Below are positions 1 through 10,395 of a stretch of 64,000 nucleotides of DNA, piece by piece. The notes under the pieces were generated by a model. The model had not been told where the DNA came from and did no database searches. It saw nothing but the letters and a program-made list of their open reading frames with translations. How positions within the stretch are numbered: position 1 is the first letter of the stretch; the number at the start of each line of letters is the position of its first letter. A program made the translations under genes and the position numbers. This DNA comes from Hamiltosporidium tvaerminnensis (Eukaryota; Microsporidia; Dubosqiidae), in assembly GCA_022605425.2 (NCBI GenBank), contig JAKIMF020000004.1:493501-557500 (forward strand). Direction: 5' to 3'.

Positions 1-3000
1 ATTACTACTACCACCCCCATCACTACCACCCCCATCATCACATCTACTTATATACTTCTTAAATATATAATTATTAAAACACATCTTTTCTATAAATCTT
101 TTAAATGTAAAACTATCTTTTTTAATTAATATATTATTAATAATATAAGTAATATTAGATATATTAATTGTATTATTATTATATTTTAAATATATCTTAT
201 CTATTCCTTTATCAAATAATAATTCATTATAGATTAAGACTAGTTTGTAATGTAGAATGGGTGTATTATTATTGGGTGTATTGTTGTTGGGTGTATTGTT
301 GTTGGGTGTATTGTTGTTGGGTGTGTTAGTATATGTGTTAGTATATGTGTTAGTATATGTGTTAGTATATGTGTTAGTACTAGAGTTAGTATATGTGTTA
401 TTATATGTGTTAGTACTAGCACTAGTACCACCAGAAGTATATCTGTTACATTCCTTATACTTCTCAAATCGTCTCTTAAATATATTTATGTCAAAGTAAT
501 TCTTTTTAAAAAATACTTTTCCTAATACTTTACCTTCATATTTCATAACAAGGAATATATTAGACCAAGAGATTCTAAGGCCACGAGTAGAAATGGGGGT
601 GTTATTAGTAGGGGAGTTAGTAGTAGTAGTGATGTTGTTAGTAGTAGTAGTATCACTTAGAGGGTGATAAGTATTAGTAGTGTTGATATACCCCTGTTGT
701 TTACTACTACTAGTATTAACACCCTGTTGTTGATTAGTACTAGTATTAACACCCTGTTGTTTATTAGTAGTAGTATTAACACCCTGTTGTTTATTAGTAG
801 TAGTGTTAACACCCTGTTGTTTATTAGTAGTAGTATTAACACCCTGTTGTTTATTAGTAGTAGTATTAACACCCTGTTGTTTATTAGTACTGGTATTATC
901 ACCCTGTTGTTTATTAGTAGTAGTATTAACACCCTGTTGTTTATTAGTAGTAGTGTTAACACCCTGTTGTTTATTAGTAGTAGTATTAACACCCTGTTGT
1001 TTATTAGTAGTAGTATTAACACCCTGTTGTTTATATATACTGTTACTATCACCCTGTTGTTCGTCTATACTGTTACTAACACCCTGTTGTTCATCTATAC
1101 TTTTACTAACACCCTGTTGTTCATCTATACTTTTACTAACACCCTGTTGTTGATTAGTACTAGTATTATCACCCTGTTGTTCATGTATACTGTTACTAAC
1201 ACCCTGTTGTTTACTACTACTAGTATTATCACCCTGTTGTTTACTACTACTAGTATTATCACCCTTATAACCCTCATACTCCTTACTAACACAGTTACTA
1301 ATACCCTCTACTATATTAATACCCTTTATATCACTAGTGTTACTAATTGGTAGTGTTATACCTATATTTATAAGTGAATACCCTTTAACAGTCCTATGAC
1401 CTCTTACCTTAAGACTAACACCACTATAATCATAAGTGTTATTGTTATCGTTAGTAGTATGGTTAGTAGTAGTATTGTTAGTATCATTGTTAGTAGTATG
1501 GTTAGTATTATTGTTAGTAGTATTGGTAGTAGTATTGTTAGTATTACAGTTAGTAGTAAAAGGGTTATTACCTTTACTTACACACTTACTATCCCTACTA
1601 CTATTACTATTACTATCACCCCCTAACATACTATTATAACCTATAATATCATAAACTGTATTATATTCTATACCCTTATCACTACTATAACACCTACACA
1701 TAGGTATTCTATCACTATAAGGTATACAATTATTTAATATAATATTATTACATTTATAACATGTCTTAATATTAGTAGATAAATCAGATTCTTTTGTTAT
1801 AAAATATTCTGTTTTATAAATATTATTGTTACAGTCATTACATACATTATTGTTAAGTGTAGTAGTGGTAGTAGAGGTAGAGGTAGAGGGGTGTTGTTTA
1901 TTAGTACTGGTAATAAGGGGGTGTTGTTTATTAGTATTGTTACTAACACCCTGTTGTTCATTACTACTGTTATTAACACCCTTATAATTACTATCCTACT
2001 GTTACTAACACCCTGTTGTTCATAACTACTGTTACTATCACCCTCTAACACATCTTTATCATTAACACCCTTAACTAATATATACATATTTTTAAATAAC
2101 GCCTCTATACATTTACTAACACTACTACTATTAGATAAACTATTAATACTTATATAATTAAAACCCTTTAACTTACTATAATCTATTATATTTATACGTA
2201 TAACACCCATTACACATTTCCTATTAATCCAATACCTGTTATTTGTACAACCTATCAGTAATTTAAGAGGGTCTGTATTTATAACAGCTAAGGTACTTGT
2301 GTTAGTTAGTATGGTTTTAGTAGTACTGTTATTATTAGTAGTGTTATATACTTCATTATTGTTATACATACTACTATCCCTACTTATATACTTACTACTA
2401 TCCCTATTTATATATTTACTTCTATTCTTATTCTTCTTATTTCTTATAATTCTCTTTTTAAGTCTTTTAATTCTATTCTTAGAGATACTTATGGTGTTAG
2501 TAGAGTCATAATCAGTAGTATCATAGATAACACCCCTTTTTTTATTACTATTAGTAGTAGTAGTGTTAAGAGGGTTTTGCTTATTAGTAGTAGTGTTAAG
2601 AGGGTGATAAGTATTAGTAGTAGTGTTAACAGGGTTTTGCTTATTAGTAGACTGGTTAACACCCTGTTGTTTACTAGTACTGTTACTAACACCTTGTTGT
2701 TTACTAGTACTGTTACTAACACCTTGTTGTTTATTAGTAGTATTGTTAACACTCTGTTGTTCATTACTACTGTTACTAACACCTTGTTGTTTATTAGTAG
2801 TATTGTTAACACCCTCTAATCTATCCTTATTACTAACACCTTTTATATCCTTATAATTACTAGTAGTGTTATTAACACCCTCTAACCCATCTCTATCATT
2901 AACACCCCCATTACTACTATTACATATAATAACATCCCCCACCCTATTCTCCACCTTACCACCACTACTACATATAACACCCTCTGTCCCTTCAATACTA

Positions 3001-5945
3001 AATCTAAGACTAGGTATATTAACAGTAAATATAATATTTGGTACATTCTTATTAAAATTAAATATTTCTTTTAATTTATTATTTATATGTGTATCTGTAC
3101 ATAATTTAAATATCAAATTATTTATATCTTCTATACCAATAAGTTTTAAATTACAATAATCTAATAACTGAGATAGTATATCAATAAAGGTATTGGTAGT
3201 AGTGTTGTTAACACCCTGTTGTTCATTAGTACTGTTAATAGTGTTATTAACACCCTGTTGTTCATTAGTACTGTTAATAGTGTTGTTAACACCCTGTTGT
3301 TCACTACTACTATAGTTAACACCCTGTTGTTCACTATTACTGTTAATAGTGTTGTTAACACCCTTATAATCATCCCTACTATTATTAACACCCCTATAAT
3401 CACTATACTTATTATTAACACCTGTTACATACTCATATGTTATTCTACTTGTATATCCAGTGTTAATATTAACAAGTGGATATTTAACAGTTGTAGTATT
3501 ACGTTCTATCTTAGTATTAAGATATATTAATCCTTTATTTAAATCTATAATACCTTTACGTAATGTAATAGTAAATATAAAGTAATTTATATATATTTTT
3601 ATATTAAAATTTTTAGATGTAAATATAATGTTTGGGTTATTTCTTATGTTTATAACTGTACGTAAATAAAGGGTGTTATTTATACAAGTAAAGGTATTAG
3701 AAATAAGGGTAGTAGTAGTGTTAGTATGATTATTAGTATGGTTGTTGTTAATATGGTTGTTGGTGTTATTTACATCACTGTCAACTAAAGGGGTGTTATT
3801 ATCTGTACTGTCAGTTAATGGGGTGTTATAACCTGTACTGTCAGTTAATGGGGTGTTATTACCTGTACTGTCAGTTAATGGGGTGTTATTACCTGTATTG
3901 TCTGTTAATGGGGTGTTATTTACACAGCCCTCTACCAATGGGGTGTTAACTACACTACTATCTACTAACGGTATTTCTCTTCCATTTCCATTTTCTATAT
4001 AATTATTACCTTTTATAGAGGCAATAGGTTTATTAAACATATAAAGGGTTTTATCTTTATATATTACAGACATAACACTTAACAATAAAGATAAAGGTGT
4101 ATCACATATAGGTTGTATAATAATAGGAGTGTTAAGTTTCTTAATAAGTAATTCAAAACTATAAACTGTTAAATATGTATTTATCTTTATACCTTGTTTG
4201 TATAATAATACTTGTAAAGTACCAATACCATATACTGAGTTAAAGGGTGTTGTTAATATGTCGGTATTGATAACAGGGTGTTGTTTATTAGTATTGGTGA
4301 TAACAGGGTGTTGTTTATTAGTATTGGTGATAACAGGGTGTTGTTCATTACTCTTATTACTAACACCGTGTTGTTTAGTACTAGTGTTACTAACACCCTC
4401 TGATCTATCCTTATTATTAACACCCTCTAATCTATCCTCTACTATATTAACACCCTCTAATCTATCCTCTACTATATTAACACCCTTATAATCATTACTC
4501 TTATCACTCTCTAACATATCCTTTATACTATCCTTACAATATATATAATCATAAGTACAATTACTTGTTATATTCTTATTTCCATATATATATTTAATAG
4601 GTGGTAATACAGTATTAGTAATAAGTGAAATATCTAAAGGTATTATATTATTATGTATAAAAGTACTAAAAACAATATTATTGTCTTTAATACTGTGTAG
4701 GTTAAAACGTATGTTAGGTATTTTATAATAGGTGTTATTATTATTCCTTTTTGTAGTATTAGAGGTGTTGTTAGGTATCATATGTGTTATATCTGTGTTA
4801 TTAAAGAGGGTTTTAATTGTGTTATTTAAAGTACCTTTAATACTGTTAATTATTAGTCTTTTAAATAAGACCCCTTTAATTATAGAGAGAGATATTTTGT
4901 AGGAAATAAAGGGTATGTATATTTTAAAAGGGTGTAACACCCCTTTAGTTATTGTAATATTGGATGTAAATAAAGGGGTGTTATTTATTGTAATACATAA
5001 GGGTTGTAAATAAAGGGAAATAAAAGGGGAGAATTGTAAATTATTAGGAGATATCGATATTTGTATGGTATTGGGGGTCTTAACAGTTGTATTGTTTTCT
5101 GTTTGGGTTTTGGTGCTTTGGTTTTGTGTGGTATTGGAGGTTTTATCAGAAGTGAGACATTCTGCTGTCAAATTATTGGTATTTAGAGGTTGGTTTTGTG
5201 TAATATTGGGGTTCTTATCTGATCTTTCACTTTCTTCTGTCATATTCTTGGTATTGTCACTCTTTGCTGGTGTGGTGTTTTTCTGAGTTAAAAAATCATC
5301 AAAATTAATGATTTTTTGTTGGTAAATATCTGTATTATCGATAAGAGTAACGACCTTTTGTGGAGTAAGAGATGGATTATCTAAATTAATAACGTTTTTA
5401 AGACATATTTCAGTGACTTTATAGGTGCCTTTTTGTTCAGAGGCTGGTGGTGGAATTGAAAAGGTGGATTCTTTATTAAACGAGAATTCAAAACTGAAAA
5501 GATGTAAAATAACTTTACATTTGATTGTAAAATGTAAATGATTTCTTTTTTTAAGAAAATTTAAGACATTTTGTTTGTTTAAAGAGGTTATTTTCAAATT
5601 TGATTCGAATTTAATTTCTTGTCGTCGTTTCAAAAATATATTTGAAGATGCAAACGTAGAAATAAATTTTTGATCGGTAAATGTGTCGGATGCGGATTGT
5701 GTGGTAATATGGATGTCTTTTATTGATGTGTTTAGTGGTATAGTGGATCCTTGGTGTTGATATGATAATGATATTATATTTGGTTGTGTAACGGAATATG
5801 AGAGAGAGGATATATTATATTTACAAAATAGGAGATGGTAGGTACGAAGAAACACTATTGCGAACTTTATAAAGATTGCGGTTGGGATTATGGCTAGTGT
5901 TAGGTTAGTAAGTATTTGGTTTTTGAGTGTCGGGAAGTATTTCAT
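1..5945 (-). CDS. Giant repeat-rich membrane-anchored protein, partial at left edge, one apparent frameshift
   Basis: I do not recognise the family. The ATG is at 5943-5945, with CCC 10-12 nt upstream. An uninterrupted frame of 1382 codons runs to 1797. A hydrophobic stretch at about residues 11-33 looks like a signal anchor. After it come beta-strand-like segments (about 55-160, 300-400, 740-830) separated by Asn/Thr/Ser-rich spacers and tandem decamers, and a Lys/Arg-rich block at about 1151-1198. Near 1995 the repeats slip frame: the last ~70 residues are the repeat read in the wrong frame. One base lower, the correct decamer frame is open without a stop from about 1995 to base 1, giving a gene of at least ~1980 codons that continues outside the window. 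That downstream part contains a cysteine cluster (1690-1850), 19 decamers (691-1260) and non-repetitive segments (430-590, 60-240). A LEA2-like or bridge-type lipid-transfer fold is a guess only. Frame continuity is directly visible; function is unknown. Confidence 0.75.
241..420 (-). repeat. 15-bp and 12-bp in-frame tandem repeats in the giant gene
   Basis: On the plus strand a 15-bp unit (gggtgtattgttgtt) repeats from about 259 to 325. A 12-bp unit (gttagtatatgt) then repeats to about 420. On the minus strand in the gene frame these encode N-N-N-T-P and T-Y-T-N. Both periods are multiples of three, so copy-number change preserves the frame. Confidence 0.8.
691..1260 (-). repeat. 19-copy 30-bp minisatellite encoding G-V-N-T-T-T-N-K-Q-Q decamers
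   Basis: The plus-strand unit accctgttgttt-att-agt... recurs every 30 bp, 19 times. Read on the minus strand in the gene frame it gives decamers of the type GVNTTTNKQQ, with variants at the T-T-T and K positions. Several other frames are also stop-free, which produces spurious open frames on both strands. This is coding repeat, not a CRISPR array: there are no unique spacers. Confidence 0.9.
1690..1850 (-). other. Cysteine cluster in the giant protein, downstream of the frameshift
   Basis: In the decamer frame left of the frameshift, the translation has C-N-D-C, then about 26 residues, C-Y-K-C, then single C, then C-R-C. The spacing resembles a zinc-binding module. It lies in non-repetitive sequence between two decamer blocks, so it is a likely folded domain. 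It would be missed if annotation stopped at 1797. Confidence 0.5.
1995..2000 (-). other. Apparent one-base deletion (frameshift) in the giant gene
   Basis: The equivalent repeat at 3371-3379 reads atccctact on the plus strand; here it reads atcctact, one C short. Right of this point the decamers are in the frame of the 5945 ATG, and left of it they continue in the neighbouring frame. A homopolymer sequencing or assembly error and a real inactivating mutation are both possible. The long open frame on the far side favours an error or a very recent change. Confidence 0.7.
2570..2830 (-). repeat. 30-bp decamer repeat block in the giant gene
   Basis: About nine 30-bp units encode decamers such as GVSNSTSKQQ and GVNNTTNKQQ, then degenerate variants ending in N-P. 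They correspond to about residues 1040-1125 of the frame starting at 5945. Confidence 0.85.
3195..3420 (-). repeat. 30/36-bp decamer repeat block in the giant gene
   Basis: Tandem units encode GVNNTINSTNEQQ, GVNYSSSEQQ and DYKGVNN-type modules at about residues 838-920. Unit length alternates between 30 and 39 bp and always keeps the frame. Confidence 0.8.
3790..3960 (-). repeat. Second decamer family (NNTPLTDSTG), six 30-bp units
   Basis: ggggtgtta starts at 3790, 3820, 3850, 3880, 3910 and 3940 on the plus strand. The minus-strand translation is a decamer of the type NNTPLTDSTG, different from the Q-Q decamers but with the same 30-bp period. Confidence 0.85.
4255..4495 (-). repeat. Decamer repeat block (QH-type) in the giant gene
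   Basis: Units encode KQHPVITNTN and EGVNIVEDRL-type decamers at about residues 482-562. It is the most N-terminal of the decamer blocks. Confidence 0.8.
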
Positions 5946-5954
5946 TTTTTTTAA

Positions 5955-5957
5955 GGG
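5955..5957 (-). promoter_or_regulatory. CCC motif upstream of the giant gene start
   Basis: GGG on the plus strand (CCC on the coding strand) lies 10-12 nt before the ATG at 5945, within otherwise A/T-only sequence. CCC- or GGG-like signals just upstream of start codons are a reported microsporidian promoter feature. Confidence 0.5.
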
Positions 5958-6065
5958 TTAGAAAATATATTTTAATGAATTGGATTGAAGACCGTTGGAA
6001 ATTAAAAAATAGAAAAAAATATAATTGATGGGTGGTTTTTTAAGGAATAAAAAAATTAATTTTAT

Positions 6066-6160
6066 ATTTCTATATTTGAACATGTAAAAATTAAAAAATA
6101 AATGGAAATTAGAAAAAGAAGAAAGAAAATTTTCTATATTTGATAAATTAAAAAATAAAT
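6066..6160. repeat. Short degenerate direct repeat spanning the left edge of the array
   Basis: ttctatatttga occurs at 6068 and 6132, and ttaaaaaata followed by aatgg at 6091 and 6148. The left boundary of unit 1 (6139) falls inside this two-copy repeat, so short homology may have been used in the first duplication. The rest of 5946-6138 shows no gene. Confidence 0.6.
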
Positions 6161-6214
6161 GGTAAATTATAATATTAGGAAATTAAAAAATTATGGAAAT
6201 TAGGAAAGGAAAAA

Positions 6215-6400
6215 CGGTTTGGCGGTAAAATCACTTTGATAAATTATATAATAAATTAGGAAATGAAATTAAAAACTGTTTGGCGGTAAAATCACTTTGA
6301 TAAATTATATAATAAATTAGGAAATGAAATTAAAAACGGTTTGGCAGTAAAATCACTTTGATAAATTAAATAATAAATTAGGAAATTATTGGAAAAAAGT
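6215..6400. repeat. 61-bp VNTR, three copies in unit 1
   Basis: The block aaaacggtttggcggtaaaa plus flanking AT-rich sequence recurs at 6215, 6276 and 6337, a 61-bp period. The same position has one copy in unit 2 (about 24960) and two in unit 3 (about 42820-42930). It lies just upstream of where a LINE ATG abuts units 2 and 3, so it could be the LINE's 5' monomer array; this is an inference. Confidence 0.85.
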
Positions 6401-7530
6401 AAATTTAGATAGGAACTACCCAAAAAATTTATATATTTAATATTCAAAGATATAAATTTTAAAATAAATTGAAATTAGAAAGTAAATGTCTGAAAATCTG
6501 TATTTTTGATAAATTAAAATGAATAATAAAAGATTTAATTAAATTTTTAATTAAAGAGGAACATTTTTTCAAATTTTAAATTAAAAACAAATATGTTTGT
6601 TTTTATACAATGATGCTATCGTAAGGTACTTAATATTTTAAAACTGCAGAAAAAAATTGTAGAAAAATTAAATGAAATAATGTCTTCAGTTAGTTTTTAA
6701 AAAAAGAAGATAATAATTTTAAAGAATTATTTAAAAGTTACTTTATATGTAGATATATCACAAATTTAGGAATATATTTAGAAGAAATATCAGTAAACAT
6801 ATTCTTTGAAATTTTTGACATTGATATGGTTATATGACATTTAAATTATACCCATCATTTGTATTTTCAAAATAAATTAAAACTGAATATCAAATCCTTA
6901 GAACAAATTGAATACAAAAAGTGAAACAAATGGTTCTTTGTTAAATATCTGTTGAGGAATACACTACTCTTGATTGTCTGGATTGATTTACAATAGTGCT
7001 TATACTATCCAAGACTCACCATATTTTTCATAAACCGGCAACTGGTAAAGAGATACTTAGGTTTATGATGAAAGAAAAATATAGAAAATGAAATTTTTTT
7101 TCGACTTTCCTAAAATTTCTATAACTAGCTCGTAGACAAAAATAATATGGAATATTCGAAAAAAAAAAGATGTTTAATAATATTTTCAAGTTGAATATTT
7201 AAAATCCAAAAAAAATGATTTTTCAGATGCTTTAGTTAAGAAAATAAGTCAATGGATGTTTTTGTTCCAGAAAATCAGATTTTATGGAAATATAAAGTTG
7301 TTACTTTGAAGTAATTGTATGTTTGAGTTATTTAAGCTCGAAATTATTATAAAATTTTAGGATATTTTATTTAAAAATATAGCAAATTTTGATGAAAGTT
7401 GGTTCTTTTCTACGAATTGAAACAAAAAAAATGAATCGCCCAAATTAAAATAACATTTACTATTCTTTGTTAAAAATACATTTCACTTCATGTTTCATAT
7501 AATTTATAAGTTTTAAAATTATATTGTTTG
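6400..7530. other. AT-rich non-coding DNA, no gene seen (unit 1)
   Basis: I see no open frame of substance and no RNA gene. The sequence is conserved in units 2 and 3 with scattered substitutions and small indels, as expected of neutral DNA copied by the tandem duplication. Confidence 0.6.
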
Positions 7531-7595
7531 GCTTCAATTTTGAAAAGCTGCTGGAATTGATGGTATCTAATTTTTCCATCGCGAAAATTGCTAAT
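7531..7595 (+). pseudogene. Relic of a LINE reverse transcriptase (KAAGIDGI motif)
   Basis: gctgctggaattgatggtat encodes A-A-G-I-D-G-I followed by a stop and N/F-F-rich residues. The LINE at 21.7-24.9 kb encodes W-K-A-A-G-I-E-G-I-Y-N-F-F at the start of its RT domain, with nearly identical codons. Reading frames around it are broken. It lies just before the old SINE-like/LINE-tail sequence, so both may be remains of one plus-strand LINE. The equivalents are at about 26155-26215 and 44064-44120. Confidence 0.5.
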
Positions 7596-8024
7596 ATGCG
7601 TAATATCAGTATTATTTTGCGAAAGTAATAGGCTACGAAAGAATAAATCTATTGTTTGGATCTTCATCGTGTCATGGATCAGATTCTCAAAAGACGACTC
7701 ACAACAAAGTTTTGCGTGGATATCAATTACTTTTATAAGTTGATACTCATTAAAACAGAAGTCAGCTTAAGTAAAATGTAAAACGATCTCTGTTTGGAAA
7801 AATCAGCCCAAAGTAAAAGGTATCTAAAAGTTCAAAGAGAATGCTGCGTTGGATTTTTCTCCTATTAAAAAATATAGAAACAACCAGGAATTGAGATCAG
7901 TTATAAAAAATCTAGGATTCTAAAAATACTAAAAAAACTCTCTGTTCAAATTCTAATTTAAATCGATTAAATATATCGAAATATTAATCTATTGCGGAAA
8001 GAAAACACATCTGAAATTTTTTAC

Positions 8025-8700
8025 TTTGTAATGGTTTAATGACATTTGTGGGAAAATTATTGTTTAAATTTTTGTTGGGATAAGATCCACATCCAATTTT
8101 TAGTGTTACCTGGCAATTTGTGTAAAGTACATATCTCAAAATGGCGAAATATTTATAAAGCTTAGATTTTACTTTTTAATATAACTAGATCGGAACTTAT
8201 GGAAAATACATTGTAAAGTATGTAAAATTTACCTGGTATACTCGATTAGAAGACTTGGCGCTCGTGAATCCAAAATATCTACTTTTAAAAATTCAAGAAT
8301 TTAAAGTAACAGGCTATGCTTGTTGATTTCAAATAACAATATACGATTGACTCTGTATGGCTCTATGAGAAATGTTTTAACGGAAGTCTTTCGGCCCGAA
8401 AGCTTAGGGTAAGCCGAAATGCTGCTGACATTGTTATCCCAAACTTGGATTCTACCCGAAATCACTCACTAAGCAAAGATCATTTAAGAACCTAAAGCAA
8501 CTTCTTCACTTATTAAAAAAGTTTTATAATCTTTCGATGAAATACATTGCGATGTATGTATCGAAAAATCACTGACAGTGTGTTGAGATTCATTTATCTA
8601 TTTTAAACCTTGAACTTCGTTAATGTCATGAAGAACATAACATTTGCAACTGTTTTAAAAAGATGTGATGTTTTTTAAAAGAGTTTATAATTAAAATATA
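8025..8700 (+). mobile_element. Old copy of the SINE-like / LINE-tail family (unit 1)
   Basis: It matches the young 732-bp element at 20199-20930 in order: a block around ttgtttaaatttttgttggg, then gattagaagacttggcgct, then aggctatgcttgttg, then gttaatgtcatgaagaacat and aaaaagatgtgatg at the end. It is diverged and AT-drifted, has no recognisable target-site duplication, and is present in all three units, so it predates the array. Confidence 0.7.
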
Positions 8701-9522
8701 GGTAGGCAGTGGTTTTAACATATCTCTTTTTTGCTATATTTATCCCTATTAAATTTCCTTCTGTCATGATTAGTTTTTAACAATTAAATAATCGAATTTG
8801 TTTGCTTAAAAGATTAAATAATGTGTTTTAAGCATTGATACAAATAATTTCCACATATTTTTTTCGGATGATCAATTAAATTTAACTACTTATAAATTAA
8901 ATTTTTATTTCTACATGTTTTCTTTCTTATAATAGACATGTAATTTTTCGTTATTGTACATAAAAAAATATGCTTGTTCCTTCAAATTTGAAAGCTGCTT
9001 ATCATGAGTTAATTGTAAAAATTAGATTTCAAGATTAGATATACTGCCTTGATTTTTTTAACTAAAACTTTGTATTATTTATTCTGAATTCGAAAGATTT
9101 TCTAATGAACCTATATTAAACATTAGTTGAGTCGAGAAGCTCAACGACTATAAAAATGCCATGAAAATCAAGATTTTTTGTCGAAATATATTGATAAAAA
9201 CACAGACGTACAAAAATGTTTTAATATACGCCTAAATACCAGGATCTACGTGTTTCTGGGTAACTTATTCAAAAATACTATTTAATCAGTAATTTCTAAA
9301 TATTCAAATTTTTTAGGCCGAATTATGTTTTGAATTCTTTGAAAAAAAAGTATACTATTCCATTTGTGTGCAGAGTAAACCCTATGTTATATATTCCACA
9401 GGAAAAAGTATATGATTTATAAAAATATTTGATATATTAAATTAAAGTTTTTTAGGTCTTTAAAATTATAATTAAAATTAAATTGGAAATGATATATTCT
9501 ATGAATTTATTTGTAAATTTTT
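8700..9522. other. Intergenic DNA downstream of the 290-aa gene (unit 1)
   Basis: AT-rich sequence with no supported gene. A short complementary pair (gttgagtcgagaagctcaac, 9125-9144) could form a hairpin and is kept in all three units. Confidence 0.5.
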
Positions 9523-10395
9523 CTAATCTAAAAATGAAATGCCATCATAAATTCCATCAGCAATATGAAATCCAAGTATCTCCGAAGTAGACAATGATGT
9601 GATATCACCTTGATCGTGCGATTGCTGCACTTTTTTAAGTATACTTTCATCCAAAGTTTCGACTACGATGGTATCATAAGGGCCAATTTTTGGATTTTTT
9701 CTTTTTAAGCCATTACATAATATTTCATTGTCTGTTGGAATATTGTGATTTATTACACATGGCTTGTTAATTTTAACAGTTTTTTTACTTTGGACCTTGT
9801 TTTTTGTGGCTGAAGTATTATTTTTAGCAGATTTTTTATCTGTTTTGTTATGACGAATAATTTCCGGTTGATTGTTGGTATCTTGTGCCTCCAATTCATT
9901 TATTCCAGCTTCCATATTATCGTGACTAATCTCCGTAAATCCAAAAAAGGCTCCAATATCTTTAAAACATATATTTTTTCTTAATGTTGTAATAGTCTTT
10001 TCAGAAAATATATGTATACCATACAATGATATAGCAAATAATCTATAACTCTTTTGCCATTTTGAATAGCCGGTGGGTGTTCTTTTGTATTCTATGCCGC
10101 CATATACACATATAGGAAGCAAACACGAATTATATATCATCACAATGATTTTTTTTAAAAATTGTGCAAGTTTACATGTAATTTTATAATGCAAATAAAT
10201 AAGAAATAATATAGACTTAATAGTTCTCGTCCATGATTTTTCTAAAATGAATTTGACTATCTTTATCACCTTTGATATGACACCATACACAATAGCCATT
10301 TTTAAAACATAGACAATCATTTTAAATCCTACAAGAAGAATTGTGCTAATGAGCAAAATCAGGTTTTTCCTCAACCACGTGCTAGAAATATTCAT
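9523..10395 (-). CDS. 290-aa membrane protein of unknown family, copy 1
   Basis: I do not recognise the family. ATG at 10393-10395, TAG at 9523-9525. Residues 10-36 are strongly hydrophobic, with further hydrophobic or amphipathic stretches at about 60-72 and 83-98, suggesting a membrane protein with a basic juxtamembrane face. Residues 92-147 form a conserved core (LPICVYGGIEYKR..., S-K-W-Q-K-S-Y-R-L-F-A, NICFKDI). Residues 165-235 are polar, Lys/Asn-rich and probably disordered. The C-terminus (262-290) carries GDITSLSTSEILGF and ends D-G-I-Y-D-G-I-S-F-L-D. Core and tail recur in the 299-aa protein on the opposite strand of the same unit, so the two are paralogues. Copies in units 2 and 3 have the same length, with about 11 replacements between units 1 and 2. 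Confidence 0.85.
   Translation of the reverse strand: MNISSTWLRKNLILLISTILLVGFKMIVYVLKMAIVYGVISKVIKIVKFILEKSWTRTIKSILFLIYLHYKITCKLAQFLKKIIVMIYNSCLLPICVYGGIEYKRTPTGYSKWQKSYRLFAISLYGIHIFSEKTITTLRKNICFKDIGAFFGFTEISHDNMEAGINELEAQDTNNQPEIIRHNKTDKKSAKNNTSATKNKVQSKKTVKINKPCVINHNIPTDNEILCNGLKRKNPKIGPYDTIVVETLDESILKKVQQSHDQGDITSLSTSEILGFHIADGIYDGISFLD

Noticed and set aside
691-1260. CRISPR-like regular 30-bp repeats
   Set aside because: The repeats are contiguous, without unique spacers, and encode decamers in a long frame of a eukaryotic gene.
664-1353. Plus-strand and other-frame open frames over the 30-bp repeats (229, 131 and 116 codons)
   Set aside because: The 30-bp unit has no stop in several frames. 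The gene frame is set by the minus-strand gene on both sides.
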